Shown: positions 32,440 to 44,993 of the stretch, piece after piece
Layout: each line of letters opens with the position of its first letter
Position numbering within the stretch: position 1 is the stretch's first letter
DNA from: Rehmannia glutinosa
Lineage: Eukaryota > Streptophyta > Magnoliopsida > Lamiales > Orobanchaceae
Reading direction: 5' to 3'
DNA: 64,000 nucleotides
Assembly: GCA_016081115.2 (NCBI GenBank)
Contig: JABTTQ020001790.1
Location: forward strand, 124,001-188,000
The notes under the pieces: model-generated
What the model was told of the DNA's origin: nothing
Seen by the model: only the letters and a program-made list of their open reading frames with translations
Database searches by the model: none
Made by a program: the position numbers and the translations under genes

Positions 32440-34076
32440 GTTCATAAGTATAAGCATAAAGCAACAATAAAATAGGAATCATGCAATGCCCCAGCTGAGA
32501 TCGTCGAGCCCCCAGGATTAGTAACCTCCTCTCCATCTTTAGCAACATTTTCCTCAGTATCATTGCTCTGAGTTTGAGGGACAGGATGGATATGGGAGGT
32601 AGGAGAAGTAGGATCAGAATGGATAGGAGGTTGAGAAGCCGAAGCCAGGTCCGCAGTAGGGACGGCAACATCAGCTTGGCCCTCTAAGGCAACAGTTATG
32701 ACATTTAATTCCAAGAGAACCTCATATGTGTCAGAAAATGGAAGCTCATATCCTTTCTCCCGAGCAATGGAGTCATGACCTAGAGTCCATGTTCCAAATA
32801 AGGAAGAGATGTATCAGCGATAGCCTCTTGGACTTCCTCCAAATTTAGAAACTGCTCCTTCTCCTAGTCCCATTCAGCTCGCCCAACCTCTCTCCCTTCA
32901 GCTTTTCTTTTGGCCATTGCCTCCCGAACGGCTCTAAGTTTCTCCTTCTCGAAATGATTGGCCTAAGCGTTGGCCTTGTTATTGGCAGCTTGAAGCTCGA
33001 TTTCGAGGGAATCTATCTGATCGTGAAGGTTCAACAAACTTTTCTCTAGAGTAGCATTATGCGCACGGAGTTCAAGCTCAATCTGGGAAGTTAAGACACC
33101 CTTGACACTCTTAACAAGGGATCCCATGTGAAGAACCATCTAGCAAAGGGAAAAAAGAAAAGTTACAAAAAGGACAACAAGAGAGGAAAGATAAAATAAG
33201 AGGAATGCAAACCATAAACAAAAGATACGTACCTTGGAGGCTAAACTAGCCATGCGAATCATCTGAGTCTCAAAATCGAATGACTCCAGGAGCTACAGAT
33301 CAAGGGGAGTGAACAGGTTTAGGATCCAAAGGGCACCCCGCTCGGGATCATGCACCTCTAGAAGAGAGGATTGCTCAGGGGAAACACGATTGTTTCCTGT
33401 GGCATAGTGTGAGTCTAGAGAGTGGGCTGGGAGGGACCGATTGCAGAGCTGGTTGGCCGCTTTCCACAGCTGATCAAATCCACGGGAGGAGAAGAGCTTT
33501 GAGAATGATGACTTTGAGGATAGGGGCGAGAAAAAGCTAGGACCTCAATACGAGGAGGTCCTATCAAGGGAGCACGGCCCTGTCCTTCGGGATGGATGGG
33601 CTGGTTGGCTGTCTTCCTGGCCCGGACATGGGCAACAATGCGTTCGTTCATCAATTGACCTGCAGAGAGATGCAAAAACCATGTTAATAAAATTACTAGT
33701 ACATGAGGAAATGAAGAAAATTCAACATATGCCTAAGGGCTAAGGCAAAGGGACGGCCAAGGGGCTGAGGTGAAAATGAGAAAGCAAAGGCCAAGATTCG
33801 GTCAAAAGTTGGGCATGATAAGGGTCAGGGTTCAGGCGACGAGCTAGCGCCTCTGAGAAGGAGGATAGCTTAGGGGTTGACCTTGGTGAGGCATTTATGT
33901 GATCCATTTAGTGGGGAAGGACCAAGGATCAGGGGAAGAGATGAAGAACATTTTCTTCCAGGCCTTATTGGAATTAGGAATCCCATCTATAAACTTGGAA
34001 AAACCACTACTTGTGAAGTAAAAAAACCCAGGGTGATTGGAAGGTTTAGCATGATAAAAATCACGCCACAGCTGAG
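32440..34076 (-). pseudogene. Tat antisense gene (aORF), 3' portion with intron-like junctions
   Basis: Opposite strand to pol. Blocks in transcription order: 34076-33890 (FYFTSSGFSKFIDG, SNKAWKKMFFISSPDPWSFPTKW), then a region with a candidate GC-AG intron (33732-33660, acceptor CTCTCTGCAG). An exon from 33659 follows (QLMNERIVAHVRARKTANQP), then a clean GT-AG intron of 93 nt (33232-33140, AAG/GTACGT to TTTGCTAG/ATGG), and then a Glu/Lys-rich coiled coil (33139-32800) and a Ser/Pro/Thr tail (32714-32442). The pattern fits plant putative gypsy-type transposon proteins (PF04195, Transposase_28) known as antisense genes in Tat elements such as Grande. Stops show it is decayed. Confidence 0.55.
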
Positions 34077-35296
34077 TGTTAGTCCAAGTGGCTACGATAA
34101 TCTAGAGGGGGGTAAATATATTATGCCGATCTTTCCTATTTGGCCCTCTTTTTCGAATGAAGAAACAATAGCAAGAATGTAAGTGAGGGAAAATAAACAA
34201 CACTCGTTGATTTAGAGAAGTTCAACCCACCTAGAGCCTAATCTTCTACCACCCCGGTATATCCAAAGTGGATTTCGAAAAAGAAAAAGAAATTTTATTA
34301 ATAGATACCAAAGATATTACACCTTTACCTTGAAGAGTACCACACTCTTCATACCACACCACCAAGAAGATTACCACAATCTTCCAAAACCTATGAAGAG
34401 TACCACACTCTTCAACACCTAGAATCACGGAAGTGTGCTCTTACCACAAGAACACTAACAAGGATATCTTATTTTGGATGATTGAAAGAAATTCAAGATT
34501 ACAACTTGATATGAAGTATACAACTTTAAAGTGCAAGTGTCAAGAATAAAGCCTAGTACTCAAGATGTGCAAGTGAAAGACTTAGGCTAAATACAAGAAT
34601 ATGAAAGTGAAGAATAAGAGGTTTGCTTGTGTTTGTATTGCTTGTGTTGTTATGTCTTGTTGCTTCAATCCTTCATCTATTTATAGGAGATGTCTTGGAT
34701 TTGATTTTCAGACATAGACTCCTCCTTGGAGATTGAAATCTACAAAAAATGCAAATCAAATGGAGATTATAGTTGTTAGAAATCAATCCCTTAAAATCAA
34801 GAAAAGTTGTTTGCTGCTCAACGGATAGTTTATTGATAAAACATTAGGTCGACAGGTTGAACACAAATGAAAGAATTCGAAAATAACTTGAAAACACCCA
34901 GTTGGACCGGTCAAGGAGGGGTTCGACCAATCGACCAGGGGTTCGACAGGCCGGCCCCATGGTGGACCGGTCCAAAAAAAAAATCATTTCAGGGAGTTCT
35001 GCTTCATTTTGTTTCAACTCACGGACCGGTCAACGTCTATGTCGACCAGTCGACCTCCTCAAATTTTTCATTTCGTCTCTTTCTGTTTCAAAAAACAAAC
35101 TTTTAGACACGGGTTGACCACGAAACATAAGTGTTGTCCAATCTTTGTCAAAAATATACTTCAGAAATACTCCAAAAAATTAGTAAAAATATTTGAAATC
35201 GATTAGGAGTATTTGGACAATATTTAGGGACATTGTTTTGGTGAAAAACTCGGTTAAATAAAATCATCAAAATTACGATAAAAACATTTATCAACA
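34077..35296 (-). repeat. 3' LTR of Copia-B
   Basis: 1,220 bp; element strand TGTTGATAAATG (35296) to GGACTAACA (34077). A TATA box CTATAAATAG is at 34678-34687. Three GACCGGTC palindromes are at 34905, 34965 and 35024. Confidence 0.92.
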
Positions 35297-35311
35297 AACT
35301 CCTCATTTTTG
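35297..35311 (-). promoter_or_regulatory. Polypurine tract of Copia-B
   Basis: AAAAATGAGGAGTT on the element strand directly before the TGTTGATAAATG LTR start. Confidence 0.75.
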
Positions 35312-36580
35312 ATGATTACAAAACAAAACAGTTTTAAGAGGTCGATTTTGAAAACAAAACAAGTTTTTCCTGTCTAAATTAACTATCCATTTTGAGCGAC
35401 ACTTTTCATGCGTAAGAATCATAGGGATGGGGGTAAAGATTTTTCAAAACATTTTGTAAAAGCTCACCCTATCAACATGCACAACAAGAGTGATTATAGA
35501 AGCAATAAACTAAAAGCTAAAAACTCAGCTTTTATACTTTGACTGAGTTTTATAGAAGCAATAAACTAAAAGCTAAAAGCTAGAAGTCCATAATTCGTCC
35601 ATTGGACTGAGTTTTATCCTAAGCGTTTGGCTTTTTCATGCACATCATTAGGCATTTATAGAAGTCCATAATTCGTCCATTGGACTGAGTTTTATCCTCA
35701 ACTTTTGGCTTTTTCATCCACATCTTATAGCTTTTTTTGCGAGTTTTTTCTAGCTTCTTTGAGCTTATGAGCTTATTTTCATGTTTCTCCCCCTTTGGAA
35801 TAATCAAAAAGAATGTTAGCACGATAAAAACATCAAATAAGCATATCAAAGTGCACAATTCAACCGAATTATCGAGCTTTTGGAACATAAAGCTTAAAAT
35901 TCCAAATAATAAGGGAAAATTCGATAAGATGATTTTTAAAAGCTCATTTGACTGACAAAACATGATATCTATAAACTTATAAGACTTTTGAAAGCAAGAG
36001 AATCATGTAAGGGATTGAATTTTCATTGAAACGTTTTCTCGAACACTTGGCGTGCGTAGAATAAAAATGAAGATGTATATAACGCTTGTAAATGTAATCA
36101 TGCCCAAAACTTCATCACCAAATGCAATACTATAAACATTATCCATCAACAATCAACATGCCCAACACAATGATACAACAATTTCATCAAAATACTCAAT
36201 TATAAGCACTTTCTCAAATTGAGATTAAAAGGAATTGAACTTACCAATTAATCGGTGAAGTCATGTAATGATGATGATATACCAATAATGTAAGTCCAAA
36301 AAAATAGAATTTACAAAAAAGAAATGATTTTGAGTGAATTGTGTGTGAAATTTGCAAAGGGGTATGAAAATAGGAAAAACCATGTGAAAAGACTGAAGTT
36401 TCGGACAGAGACTGATATAACCAAAAAATCCCTTAGCTCGACTGATCGAGGGTCAGGTCGACCGGTCCAGGATGAGGTCAAACGGTCGACCTCACTTCAT
36501 CTGGTATATGGAGCAAATTTTTCAGTCTCTGTCCGAATTTTGAGTTAAAAATCCGATTTTCCACCCTTAAGTTTTAAAAC
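35312..36580 (-). other. Copia-B 3' untranslated region
   Basis: AT-rich, with small open frames only. It contains diverged tandem duplications at 35497-35720 (blocks with TCCATAATTCGTCCATTGG twice) and a GACCGGTC palindrome cluster at 36436-36495 shared with the LTRs. Confidence 0.65.
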
Positions 36581-37886
36581 CGCACAAAATGCAAACGTAG
36601 GTCTTATTCGATATGCATTATGGCTAAACAAGCTCGAATTGAAGCAAAAGATTCTCCGGTTAGTGGTTTTGTAAAAATATCTGCGAGTTGATCTTGAGAT
36701 GGAACGAAACACATCTCAATTTTTCGTTTGGAAACGCAATCCCTTAGAAAATGATGACGAACCTCAATATGTTTAGTTCGGTTATGATGAACCGGATTTT
36801 GAGCAATATTTATAGCAGACGTGTTATCACAAAAAATAGGAACATTTTCAAAAGAACATTTCTGCTAAGGTTTGTTTCATCCAAAACAATTGAGTGCAAC
36901 AAAAGGCCGCAGAAATATATTCGGCTTCGGTCGTACATAAGGATACATAATTTTGCTTTTTCAAAAACCAAGATACGAGGCAATTGCCTAAAAATTGACG
37001 TGATCTGGAGGTGCTTTTCCGATCATCAATATTTCCTGCATAGTCCAGATTACTATACCCTTTAAGAGAAAAAATTTCGTTCTTGGGATAAAACAAACCA
37101 TATGAAATGGTGCATTTCAAATATCGAAAAATTATTTTAACGACACTCATATGAGATTCTTTGGGATTGCTTTGAAAACGAGCACATAACCATACGACAT
37201 GAAGAATGTCGGGTCTACTTGCGGTTAAATAAAGTAAACTACCAATCATACCTCGATATTTTGATTCATCAACTGACTTGCCTTTTTCATCTTTGTCGAG
37301 CTTGACATTGGTTGCCATAGGAGTAGTGACGGTTCTTCCTTCTTCAATTCCAAACTTCTTTAGAAGTTCTTTGGTATACTTTGATTGTGATATGTAAATA
37401 CCTTCTTGACATTGCTTAATTTGAAGTCCAATGAGCTCCGCCATCATACTCATTTCAAATTCACCTTGCATCAACTTTGAAAATTTCTTGCAAAGGGATT
37501 CATTAGTAGCACCAAAAATAATATCATCAACATAAATTTGAACTAATAAGCAATCTTGCCCTTTTTCGAAAACAAAAAGAGTAGTATCAACTTTACTCCT
37601 TGTAAATCCATTTTGCAAAAGAAAAGAGCTAAGTCTATCATACCATGCTCGGGGTGCTTGTTTTAAACCATATAAGGCCTTTTTAAGTTTGTAAACATCA
37701 TTTAGCCTTGAAAATTTTTCAAAACTCGGAGGTTATTTTACATAGACTTCTTCTTGAATAAAACCATTTAGAAAAGCGGATTTAACATCCATTTGGGAAA
37801 GTTTGAATTTTTTACAAGAATAGGCAAGTAAAATACGAATAGCTTCTAAATGTGCAACGGGTGCAAAAGTTTCATCATATTCAATA
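36581..37886 (-). pseudogene. Copia-B RT (C-terminal part) and RNase H
   Basis: Begins right after the solo LTR with EYDETFAPVAHLEAIR, then QMDVKSAFLNGF, LKQAPRAWYD (with a stop before it) and the open stretch 37618-36848 with YVDDIIFGAT (catalytic Asp pair). It continues with SLLYLTASRPDI, DDRKSTSRSRQFLGN, FLKKQNYVSLCTTEAEYI and, below 36848, DNTSAINIAQNPVHH. One deletion leaves MAELIGLQIKQ in place of the usual LxFFLGLQ. It is the downstream half of a gene whose start is at 40336-40985. Confidence 0.85.
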
Positions 37887-40330
37887 TGTAACACTCTTAC
37901 CCTTGTAACACGTATTTTTATAGCATAACACTGTAGTTCATAAGCAGCACAGCTGCATTGCACTGATATTAACATGATAATCATCAATCTGTAACCCTTT
38001 TTGCACGAGCGGAAGCATTTATTCAACAAGATTTAACAACGCTTATTTACACATATGCATTTATCCATATTATAAGACCTTAACGACTGTGCCCTTTTAT
38101 ATACAGATCAAAACAAAACTCCCTATACGAAATGCAAATGAAGAGCTAAGGGAGAAGGATGACAATCCAGGCGGCCGACCTTTGATCCATGCTTTAAACT
38201 TCTGCCACACTCCACGGATCAATTCTTATCTACAACAACTAAAAATTTGCAACATTGCATTTGATGAGCTGCAAGCAAGTATAATCCAATAACAAGTTAT
38301 TTAACATCACACGAGCACATCACACAACCATTTCACACTCTTTAATTTGTTCATAATATTCATAACCACATAAATGCACGTGCTTGATCATATTCTTTTA
38401 CTGTTATGGGCCAGCTAATACCAAGAATAAATCGTGATCACGAAGATGGCCATGACACTCTGTAATTCTTAATTCACGTAGAGTTTAGTGAACTCGGGGT
38501 AGCCGTACAGTACTCTATAATCCAGAATTTTTGGATATCTTGTAATTCTATAACACATGATTCAAGGTTATTAGCGGCCATAACAGAATCCATTAATCTC
38601 TGATGAATGCATTTTCTGTAATCACATATTTCATTTTTGTATCAATAACTTCAGTAGAGATCGCATATCTCACTTCCATATCAATAACATCAGTGGAGAT
38701 CACATATCTCAATTCTAGTTCAATGTCATCACATAGAGATCATATCTCGATTTCATCATGAAAAGAATCACATAATTCACATTAGAGCGCAACAAAACTT
38801 CTACTCACTATAGTCAAACAAGTAAGCAATTCATTCGAACATATCAATTATATAATCATACAAGTCAAATAACAAGTTAAAAGATTATACTCACAAGTGG
38901 TATTCTTATTCTTGATGTATTTCGCCTATTTGGCCTTGTCTGCTTCTTTATTGAAATCCTGGCCTATTAACATATGAAAGACATGCACAACTATATTCAA
39001 AATCATATAGTTAAACTAATAAATTAAAGTCATCTGTATGCTATTTATAACATGTCCCTGCAAGGGAATCATATTTGTTAGGATTTTGAACACAATTAAC
39101 GGCAAATCTTGATTCACTTTTGTTATCGTGTTAAAACTCTAAGTCAATATTTGTATGATTTAATTTTTAACAATAATTATCTATGTATTTACCTTTTATG
39201 TATTTAATCTATTCTTTCCTATTCAACTATTAAAAAGTAGAGTATTGATTCAGCTAATTGATAACCCGAAGCCTTTTTCAGTCCATTTTCTTCCATAATT
39301 AACCATTTGATTTTTTTAAACGGCCAGTTGAAATTATAAATTTGTTGATCTTAGCAATAATTATATAACAACCCTGATTTATTAGGAAAGACTAAATAAG
39401 GTTTGGTAAATTTCAAATCAAGTTGTAGAAGTAAACTAGTATCTGAAATAAATTACTTCTATTAACTTATTATAACTGATGATTACCGGCCGTAAGATTT
39501 AGCTTGAATCCCGAACCCTGCACCACCTGGATCAAACACTTTAATGGGTATCAGTTTTTGTTTCTAATCTATTAGTTGTACAGATAGATGACCGATAGCT
39601 TACCCATTAAGACTAAGTCGGCAAAAGAAATCTTTATACATTTATATTATATAATATTCATTTTGTGTGTATATGCATATATGTATTAGTTATACTTTAA
39701 TTTATATATGTATATATATCCATGCCGGTTGTCTATACACGTGTGTGCTTAGTATGATATATATTAACTCAACAATTTGCTATATGTCTATTAGTTAATA
39801 GGACAACACATACATGTAGATATATACCAACCATACTTTATTATATATATGAACACACCCATGCACACTCACACACATAAGCTATATGATATATATATAA
39901 TTGGTAGCAGATAATGACGTGTAAAAGTTATATTAAAATATAATTAATTAATAAATTATTATTATTAGTAGTCTTATTATCCTTTAATAAAAAGTCTATT
40001 CTCAAATAATATCTCAACTATCACCTAATAAATATATAATTATCTTAATATCCCACTCTTTTTCAAGTATTATATTAATCATTCTACTTAATTTATCTGC
40101 ATTTTACATTCTGTAGATACACTCATCGATGTCATCCTTCACCTCTAGGTGTACCACATATAAATTATAAATATATATACTTATTGACACTTAATGTAAG
40201 TAAGTTAAAACCGGAAACTTCATGATTTTGCATGCATTCTAGTGTAAATATAAAATATCAAAATGCGTGTAACTATGCTTATGAATGATTAACCCTGAAA
40301 ATTAAAATGCAAAAGTTTCGGGTTATGACA
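37887..40330 (-). repeat. Solo LTR (2.44 kb) of another retrotransposon inside Copia-B
   Basis: Begins TGTAAC and ends GACA on the plus strand (TGT...ACA termini), flanked by an exact CAATA duplication (37882-37886 and 40331-40335). It interrupts Copia-B RT between GYCQEEGI and EYDETFAP. It has no primer site, no purine tract and no coding. The minus-strand reading starts TGTCATAACCCGAAAC and ends GGGTAAGAGTGTTACA, which resembles chromovirus (Tekay/Del) LTR ends, so that orientation is favoured. It contains a roughly 40 bp repeat block at 38624-38750 and very AT-rich DNA at 39600-40200. Confidence 0.85.
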
Positions 40331-40335
40331 CAATA

Positions 40336-40985
40336 CCTTCTTCTTGACAATACCCCTATGCTACTAACCTTGCTTTATTTCGAACAATATTGACTTGGTC
40401 ATCGAGTTTGTTCTGGAATACTCATTTTGTACCAATAATTGTATATGATAGAGGACAAGGTACCAATTCCCAAACATCATTTCTTTCAAATTGATTCAGC
40501 TCCTCTTGCATTTCTAAAAACCAATCCTCATCCTCAATTGCTTTCTTTGCATTTTTCGGCTCTTTTCGAGAAATAAGAGCTTTCTCGGCAAAATTTCTTC
40601 TGGTCATTATCTTGTCTAAAGGGTCCCCAATTATGAGATCTTTTGGATAATCTCCTTTGAATTTTAGAGCAACGGGGAGATCCGAATTATAACCTTTTTC
40701 TTCTTGAGGAACATTTGAAATTGAAGATTGATCATTTGATGTAGAATGTTGATTATTTTGAGCATGATTTGGAATAATTGATTCAATATCATCTTTCTCA
40801 TCACTTTCATCATTGGGTATCCTTTCAACACCCGAAGCTTCATTGAATTTGACATGAATAGATTCTTCAACCACCATGCTAGTCTTATTGTAAACCTGAT
40901 ATGCTTTGCTCTTGGTAGAATACCCTATAAATATTCCTTCATCAGCCTTAGGATCAAGTTTGTCCAATTGATCCTTAGTATTCAA
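40336..40985 (-). pseudogene. Copia-B integrase end and RT start
   Basis: Encodes LDKLDPKADEGIFIGYSTKSKAYQVYNK (after the integrase), an Asn/Ser-rich linker, then WFLEMQEELNQFERNDVWELVP and IIGTK at the beginning of RT. VRNKARLVA and GYCQEEGI follow before the solo LTR. A stop lies within the last block. Confidence 0.8.
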
Positions 40986-40989
40986 AATA

Positions 40990-41530
40990 AAACACTTACA
41001 TCCAAATATTTTGAAGTAACTAATATTTGGAGTTATTCCTTTTCAAAGCTCATATGGTGTTTTATTCAACTTAGGACGAAGGTAAACACAATTAATTACA
41101 TAACAAGCGGTACTTACGGCTTTGGCCCAAAAATATTTTGGAGAAAAAAATTAATTGAGCATTGACCGACTCATTTCTTGAAGAGTCCGATTCTTCCTTT
41201 CGGCTACTCCATATTGATGTGATGTCCTTGTAGCCGAAAAATTATGAGCATGTCCCTTGGTTTCACACAAGACTCTAAATTCACCATCAAATTCACCGCC
41301 CGATCACTTCAAATAGATTTAATGGTATCTTCCTTTTTATTTTCAATAAATTTACACAACTCAGCAAATTCATTAATGACATCGCTTTTATTAGCAAAAA
41401 AAATAGCCCAAGTATATCTAGAATAATCATCGACTATAACAAAAGTGTAATGTATTCTACTTAGACTAGGCCGTACCAATATACACGTACAAATCAAGAT
41501 GAAGTAATTGCAGAGGCTTGGTTGTGGAAA
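40990..41530 (-). pseudogene. Copia-B integrase core, broken
   Basis: Shows YTFVIVDDYSRYTWAIFFANKSDV (catalytic core), a GVAERKNRTLQEMSR block at about 41180-41215 and other fragments in changing frames. Stops near 41160 and 41300 disable it. Confidence 0.8.
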
Positions 41531-41531
41531 T

Positions 41532-42110
41532 TTAATTTTTGGGCTTAAAACTACTTTTAACTAATTTGTTCTTTTGACAAGTATCACATAAGCCAAGATT
41601 TTTAAAACTCAATTTGGGTAGTCCTTTTACATGTTGGTTTTTGTAAATATTTTGCAAATTTGTGTATCCAACATGTCCAAGTTGCATATACAATAAACTA
41701 GTTAAATCATTATTGGCGACAAGACAAGAAACATTTTGACTAACCAAATCACTTGTACAAATTTTGTAAAGATTGCCTTTTCTATTTGCTTCACAAATAA
41801 TTTTATCATTTTTAAGAATAAGGCATTTTTCTTTATTGAAAATAACATTATACTTTGAATCAAAAAGTTGTCTAACACTTATCAATTTAAACTTAAGCCC
41901 TTCAACTAAAAGATCATTACTAAGAGAGAAAGAAGAGTTACCAATTTCTCCATTTTCAAGAATTCTTCCCTTGCCATTCCTGAACATAACCATGCCTTCT
42001 TCTTGGAGCTTGATGTTGGTAAAAAGTTCTCTCCTTCCGGTCATTTGGCGTGAACACCTGCTGTCCACGAGCCATTTTGAATCTTGCGTAATAATTATAG
42101 CCCCTAACAC
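41532..42110 (-). pseudogene. Copia-B protease and GAG-pre-integrase
   Basis: WLVDSRCSRQMTGRRELF is the protease active-site block, but the essential Gly of DSG is Arg here. LKFKLISVRQLFDSKYNV, LGHVGYTNLQNI and CDTCQKNKLVKSSF (HHCC zinc motif) follow. The frame is otherwise open over 192 codons. Confidence 0.8.
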
Positions 42111-42454
42111 CTACAAATGAATCATTTTTAGGTACCCTATAATTTTGGGGTCCATAGGGGTTAGTTTTGAGACCTTTGGGTCTCCAAAAATAACTAAAAC
42201 TATTTTTCAATTTACAATCATTGGCATAGTGTCCATTTTTACCACAATAAAAACAAATAAGATTATTAGGACTACTAGCACGTATAAAAGTCGGACCTTG
42301 ATCATTTTTCTTACAAATATTTTGAAAAGGTTTATAACCAAGTCCTAATTTAGAATGCTCACTTCTTTGTGCATCAAGTATTTTTGTAACCTTATTCGTG
42401 CTTAAATTAAAACAATGCACATACTTTTTCAAATTTTCAATCTCTTTTATGAGC

Positions 42455-43745
42455 ATTTATTTTTCGGAATCAAGAGCATGCATTTTAGTAATAGTAATAG
42501 CATGGTCACGATCAAGTGATTCATGAGAAGCAAATAATTTTTCTTTTTCCAATTTGAGCTCTTTAAACTCCTTTTTCAAAAGTTTGTATTTGCATATCAT
42601 ATCTCTAAATTCATTTTGGAGTTCATCATAATCACATTGTAAATCACCAACTAAAGAAGAGGATGAAGAATTAGAGCGTACCTCATTGTTTTCATCGTCT
42701 ATGGCATGAGACCATGTTCTGCTTCTTCTTTCTCATCGGATGTGGCAAGTAGCTTATCCCATGTTTTTGCTTCGGCATTTAGAGTTGTCTTCTTGGGAAA
42801 AGGCTTTTTCTTCTTTTGCTCCTCCTCCTCTAATTTCGAGCAATCGGCTATATAGTACCTAGATTTCCCGCATTTGAAACACGAGCAGTCTCTTGATTTT
42901 CTTGCCTTATTTTTATTCACAAATTTGGCAAATTTTTGAACAAGAGCGGTCGTCTCCTCATCATCTTCGTCACTAGCATAATATAAAATACTAGAAGAAG
43001 ATGCTAAGCCTTTAGAAATAATTTGCATACCCAATTGAGAGGTGGATGGTTTGGAATTTTTTCTCTCTTTAACATACACTTCGTAGATGAGGAGGTTCCC
43101 AATGAGCTCATCGAACTTTGAGAGTTTCGAGATTTTGAGCTTCCGTGATTGTCGTCACTTTTTCGGACCATGAACCGGGGAGAGCATTTAGGACCTTGGT
43201 GACTTTATCTTCTTCGGATATGACTTTTCCAAGTGCCACAAGAGGATTGACTATGTTTTCAAGTCTTTCCACCATTTTTGAGATATATTCTCCATCAAGC
43301 ATAATGAAGTTTTCAAAGTCTTTAACAAGCATGGTTTTTCTTGCTTGTTTGACTTTCTTTGTACCCTCATAGATGGTTTCCTATTTTTCCCAAACCTCAT
43401 GTGCGGACCTTATGCCTCTAATATGATTATACTCGGTGGCGGTAAGAGAGCAATGCAAAATATTTAACGCCTTACCGTTTAAAGAAAATGACTTCTAGTC
43501 ATTATCGTCAAATTCCATGAAGGTCTTGAGAACCGAGGTGCCATCCTCCAATTTCTTGGTTGGTTGTGATATTCCTTCAATAATCGCATTCCATATATCG
43601 AATCCGCACCCTTGTAAGAAGCACTCCATTCGGTCTTTCCAAAAATCATAATTGTTGGCATCGAATAGAGGTTGCTTTTTGGTGGAGGCATCGGTGGTGA
43701 GGTAGCTTTCACTCGTAGCCATGGATCTTTCCTCTGTACTCGCAA
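42455..43745 (-). pseudogene. Copia-B gag, broken
   Basis: The likely start is the ATG at 43722 (MATSESYLTTDASTKKQPLF), giving the copia gag pattern FDANNYDFWKDRMECFLQG. A stop and frame change follow near 43495. Then comes ENIVNPLVALGKVISEEDKVTKVLNALP (43332-43108) and a zinc knuckle at about 42870 reading CFKCGKSRYYIADC, in which the His of CCHC is replaced by Tyr. A second knuckle-like CFYCGKNGHYANDC occurs at 42270-42230, in the segment before the protease. Confidence 0.78.
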
Positions 43746-43772
43746 TGAAGAAACAAGCTTGCCAAAGAGTTT

Positions 43773-43785
43773 GACACTGATACCA
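43773..43785 (-). promoter_or_regulatory. Primer binding site of Copia-B (initiator tRNA-Met, diverged)
   Basis: The element strand reads TGGTATCAGTGTC; the first nine bases match the initiator-Met site TGGTATCAGAGC. Position is two bases inside the LTR end. Confidence 0.8.
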
Positions 43786-43787
43786 CT

Positions 43788-44993
43788 TGTTAGTCCAAGT
43801 GGCTATGACAATCTAGAGAAGGGGTGAATAGATTATGCCGATTTTTTCGATTTGGCCCTCTTTTTCGAATGAAGAAACAATAGCAAGAATGTAAGTGCGG
43901 GAAAATAAACAACACTCTATGATTTAGAGAAGTTCAACCCACCTAGAGCCTAATCTTCTACCACCCCGGTATATCCGAAGTGGATTTCAAAAAAGAAAAA
44001 AAAATTATTAATAGATACCAAAGCTAATACACCTTCACCTTGAAGAGTACCACACTCTTCTTACAATACCACCAAGAAGATTACCACAATCTTCCACACC
44101 TATGAAGAGTATTACACTCTTCAACACCTAGAATCACCCATGTGTGCTCTTACCACAAGAATACTAACAGGGATATCTTGTTTTGGATGATTGAAAGAAA
44201 TTCAAGATTACAACTCGATATGAAGTATCAACTCTGAAGTGCAAGTGTGATCAAGAATAAAGCCTAGTACTCAAGATGTGCAAGTGAAAGACTTAGGCTA
44301 AATACAAGAATATGAAAGTGAACAACAAGAGCTTTGCTTGTGTTTGTATTGCTTGTGTTGTTATGTGTTGTTGCTTCAATCCTTCATCCATGTATAGGAG
44401 AGGTCTTGGATTTGATTTTCAGACATTGGCTTCGCCTTGGAGATTGAAATCTACAAAAAATGCAAATTAAATGGAGATTATAGCTGTTAGAAATTAATCC
44501 CTTAAAATCATGAAAAGTTGTTTGCTGCTCAACGGATAGTTTGTTGATAAAACATTATGTCGACCGGTTGAACACAAATGAAAGAATTCGAAAATAACTT
44601 GAAAACACCCTGTTGAACCAGTCAAGGAGGGTCTCGACCGGTCAGCCCCATGGTGGACCGGTCCAACACCAATATTTTTCATTTCAGAGAGTTCTGTTTC
44701 ATTTTGTTTCAACTCAGGGACTGGTCAACCTCCTCAAATTTTTTATTCTGTCTCTTTCTGTTTCAAAAATCAAACTTTTAGACACGGTTTGCCCTCTAGG
44801 GCGACCGATTGACCATGAAACGGAAGTGTTGTCCAATCTTTTTCAAAAATAAACTTCAGGAAATACTCCAAAAAATTAGTATAAGTATTGTAAATCGATT
44901 AGGAGTATTTGGACAACATTTAGAGACATTGTTTTGGTGAAAAACTCGGTTAAATAAAATCATCAAAATTACGATAAAAACATTTATCTAACA
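43788..44993 (-). repeat. 5' LTR of Copia-B
   Basis: 1,206 bp, aligned throughout with 34077-35296. It lacks about 40 bp of the palindrome block. The TATA box is altered to CTATACATGG (44388-44397). Confidence 0.92.

Larger units (their letters stand above)
34077..44993 (-). mobile_element. Copia-B: Ty1/copia retrotransposon inserted in the Tat aORF
   Basis: LTRs at 34077-35296 and 43788-44993 and an exact 5 bp target duplication CTGAG (34072-34076 and 44994-44998). It has an initiator-Met primer site, gag, protease, integrase, RT-RNase H and a purine tract, all on the minus strand. It is interrupted by a solo LTR at 37887-40330. Without that, the element is about 8.5 kb. All genes carry lesions. 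Confidence 0.92.

Noticed and set aside
37733..38029. 98-codon minus-strand frame with Cys-rich start
   Set aside because: It is a chance fusion of solo-LTR sequence to the Copia-B RT block EYDETFAP.
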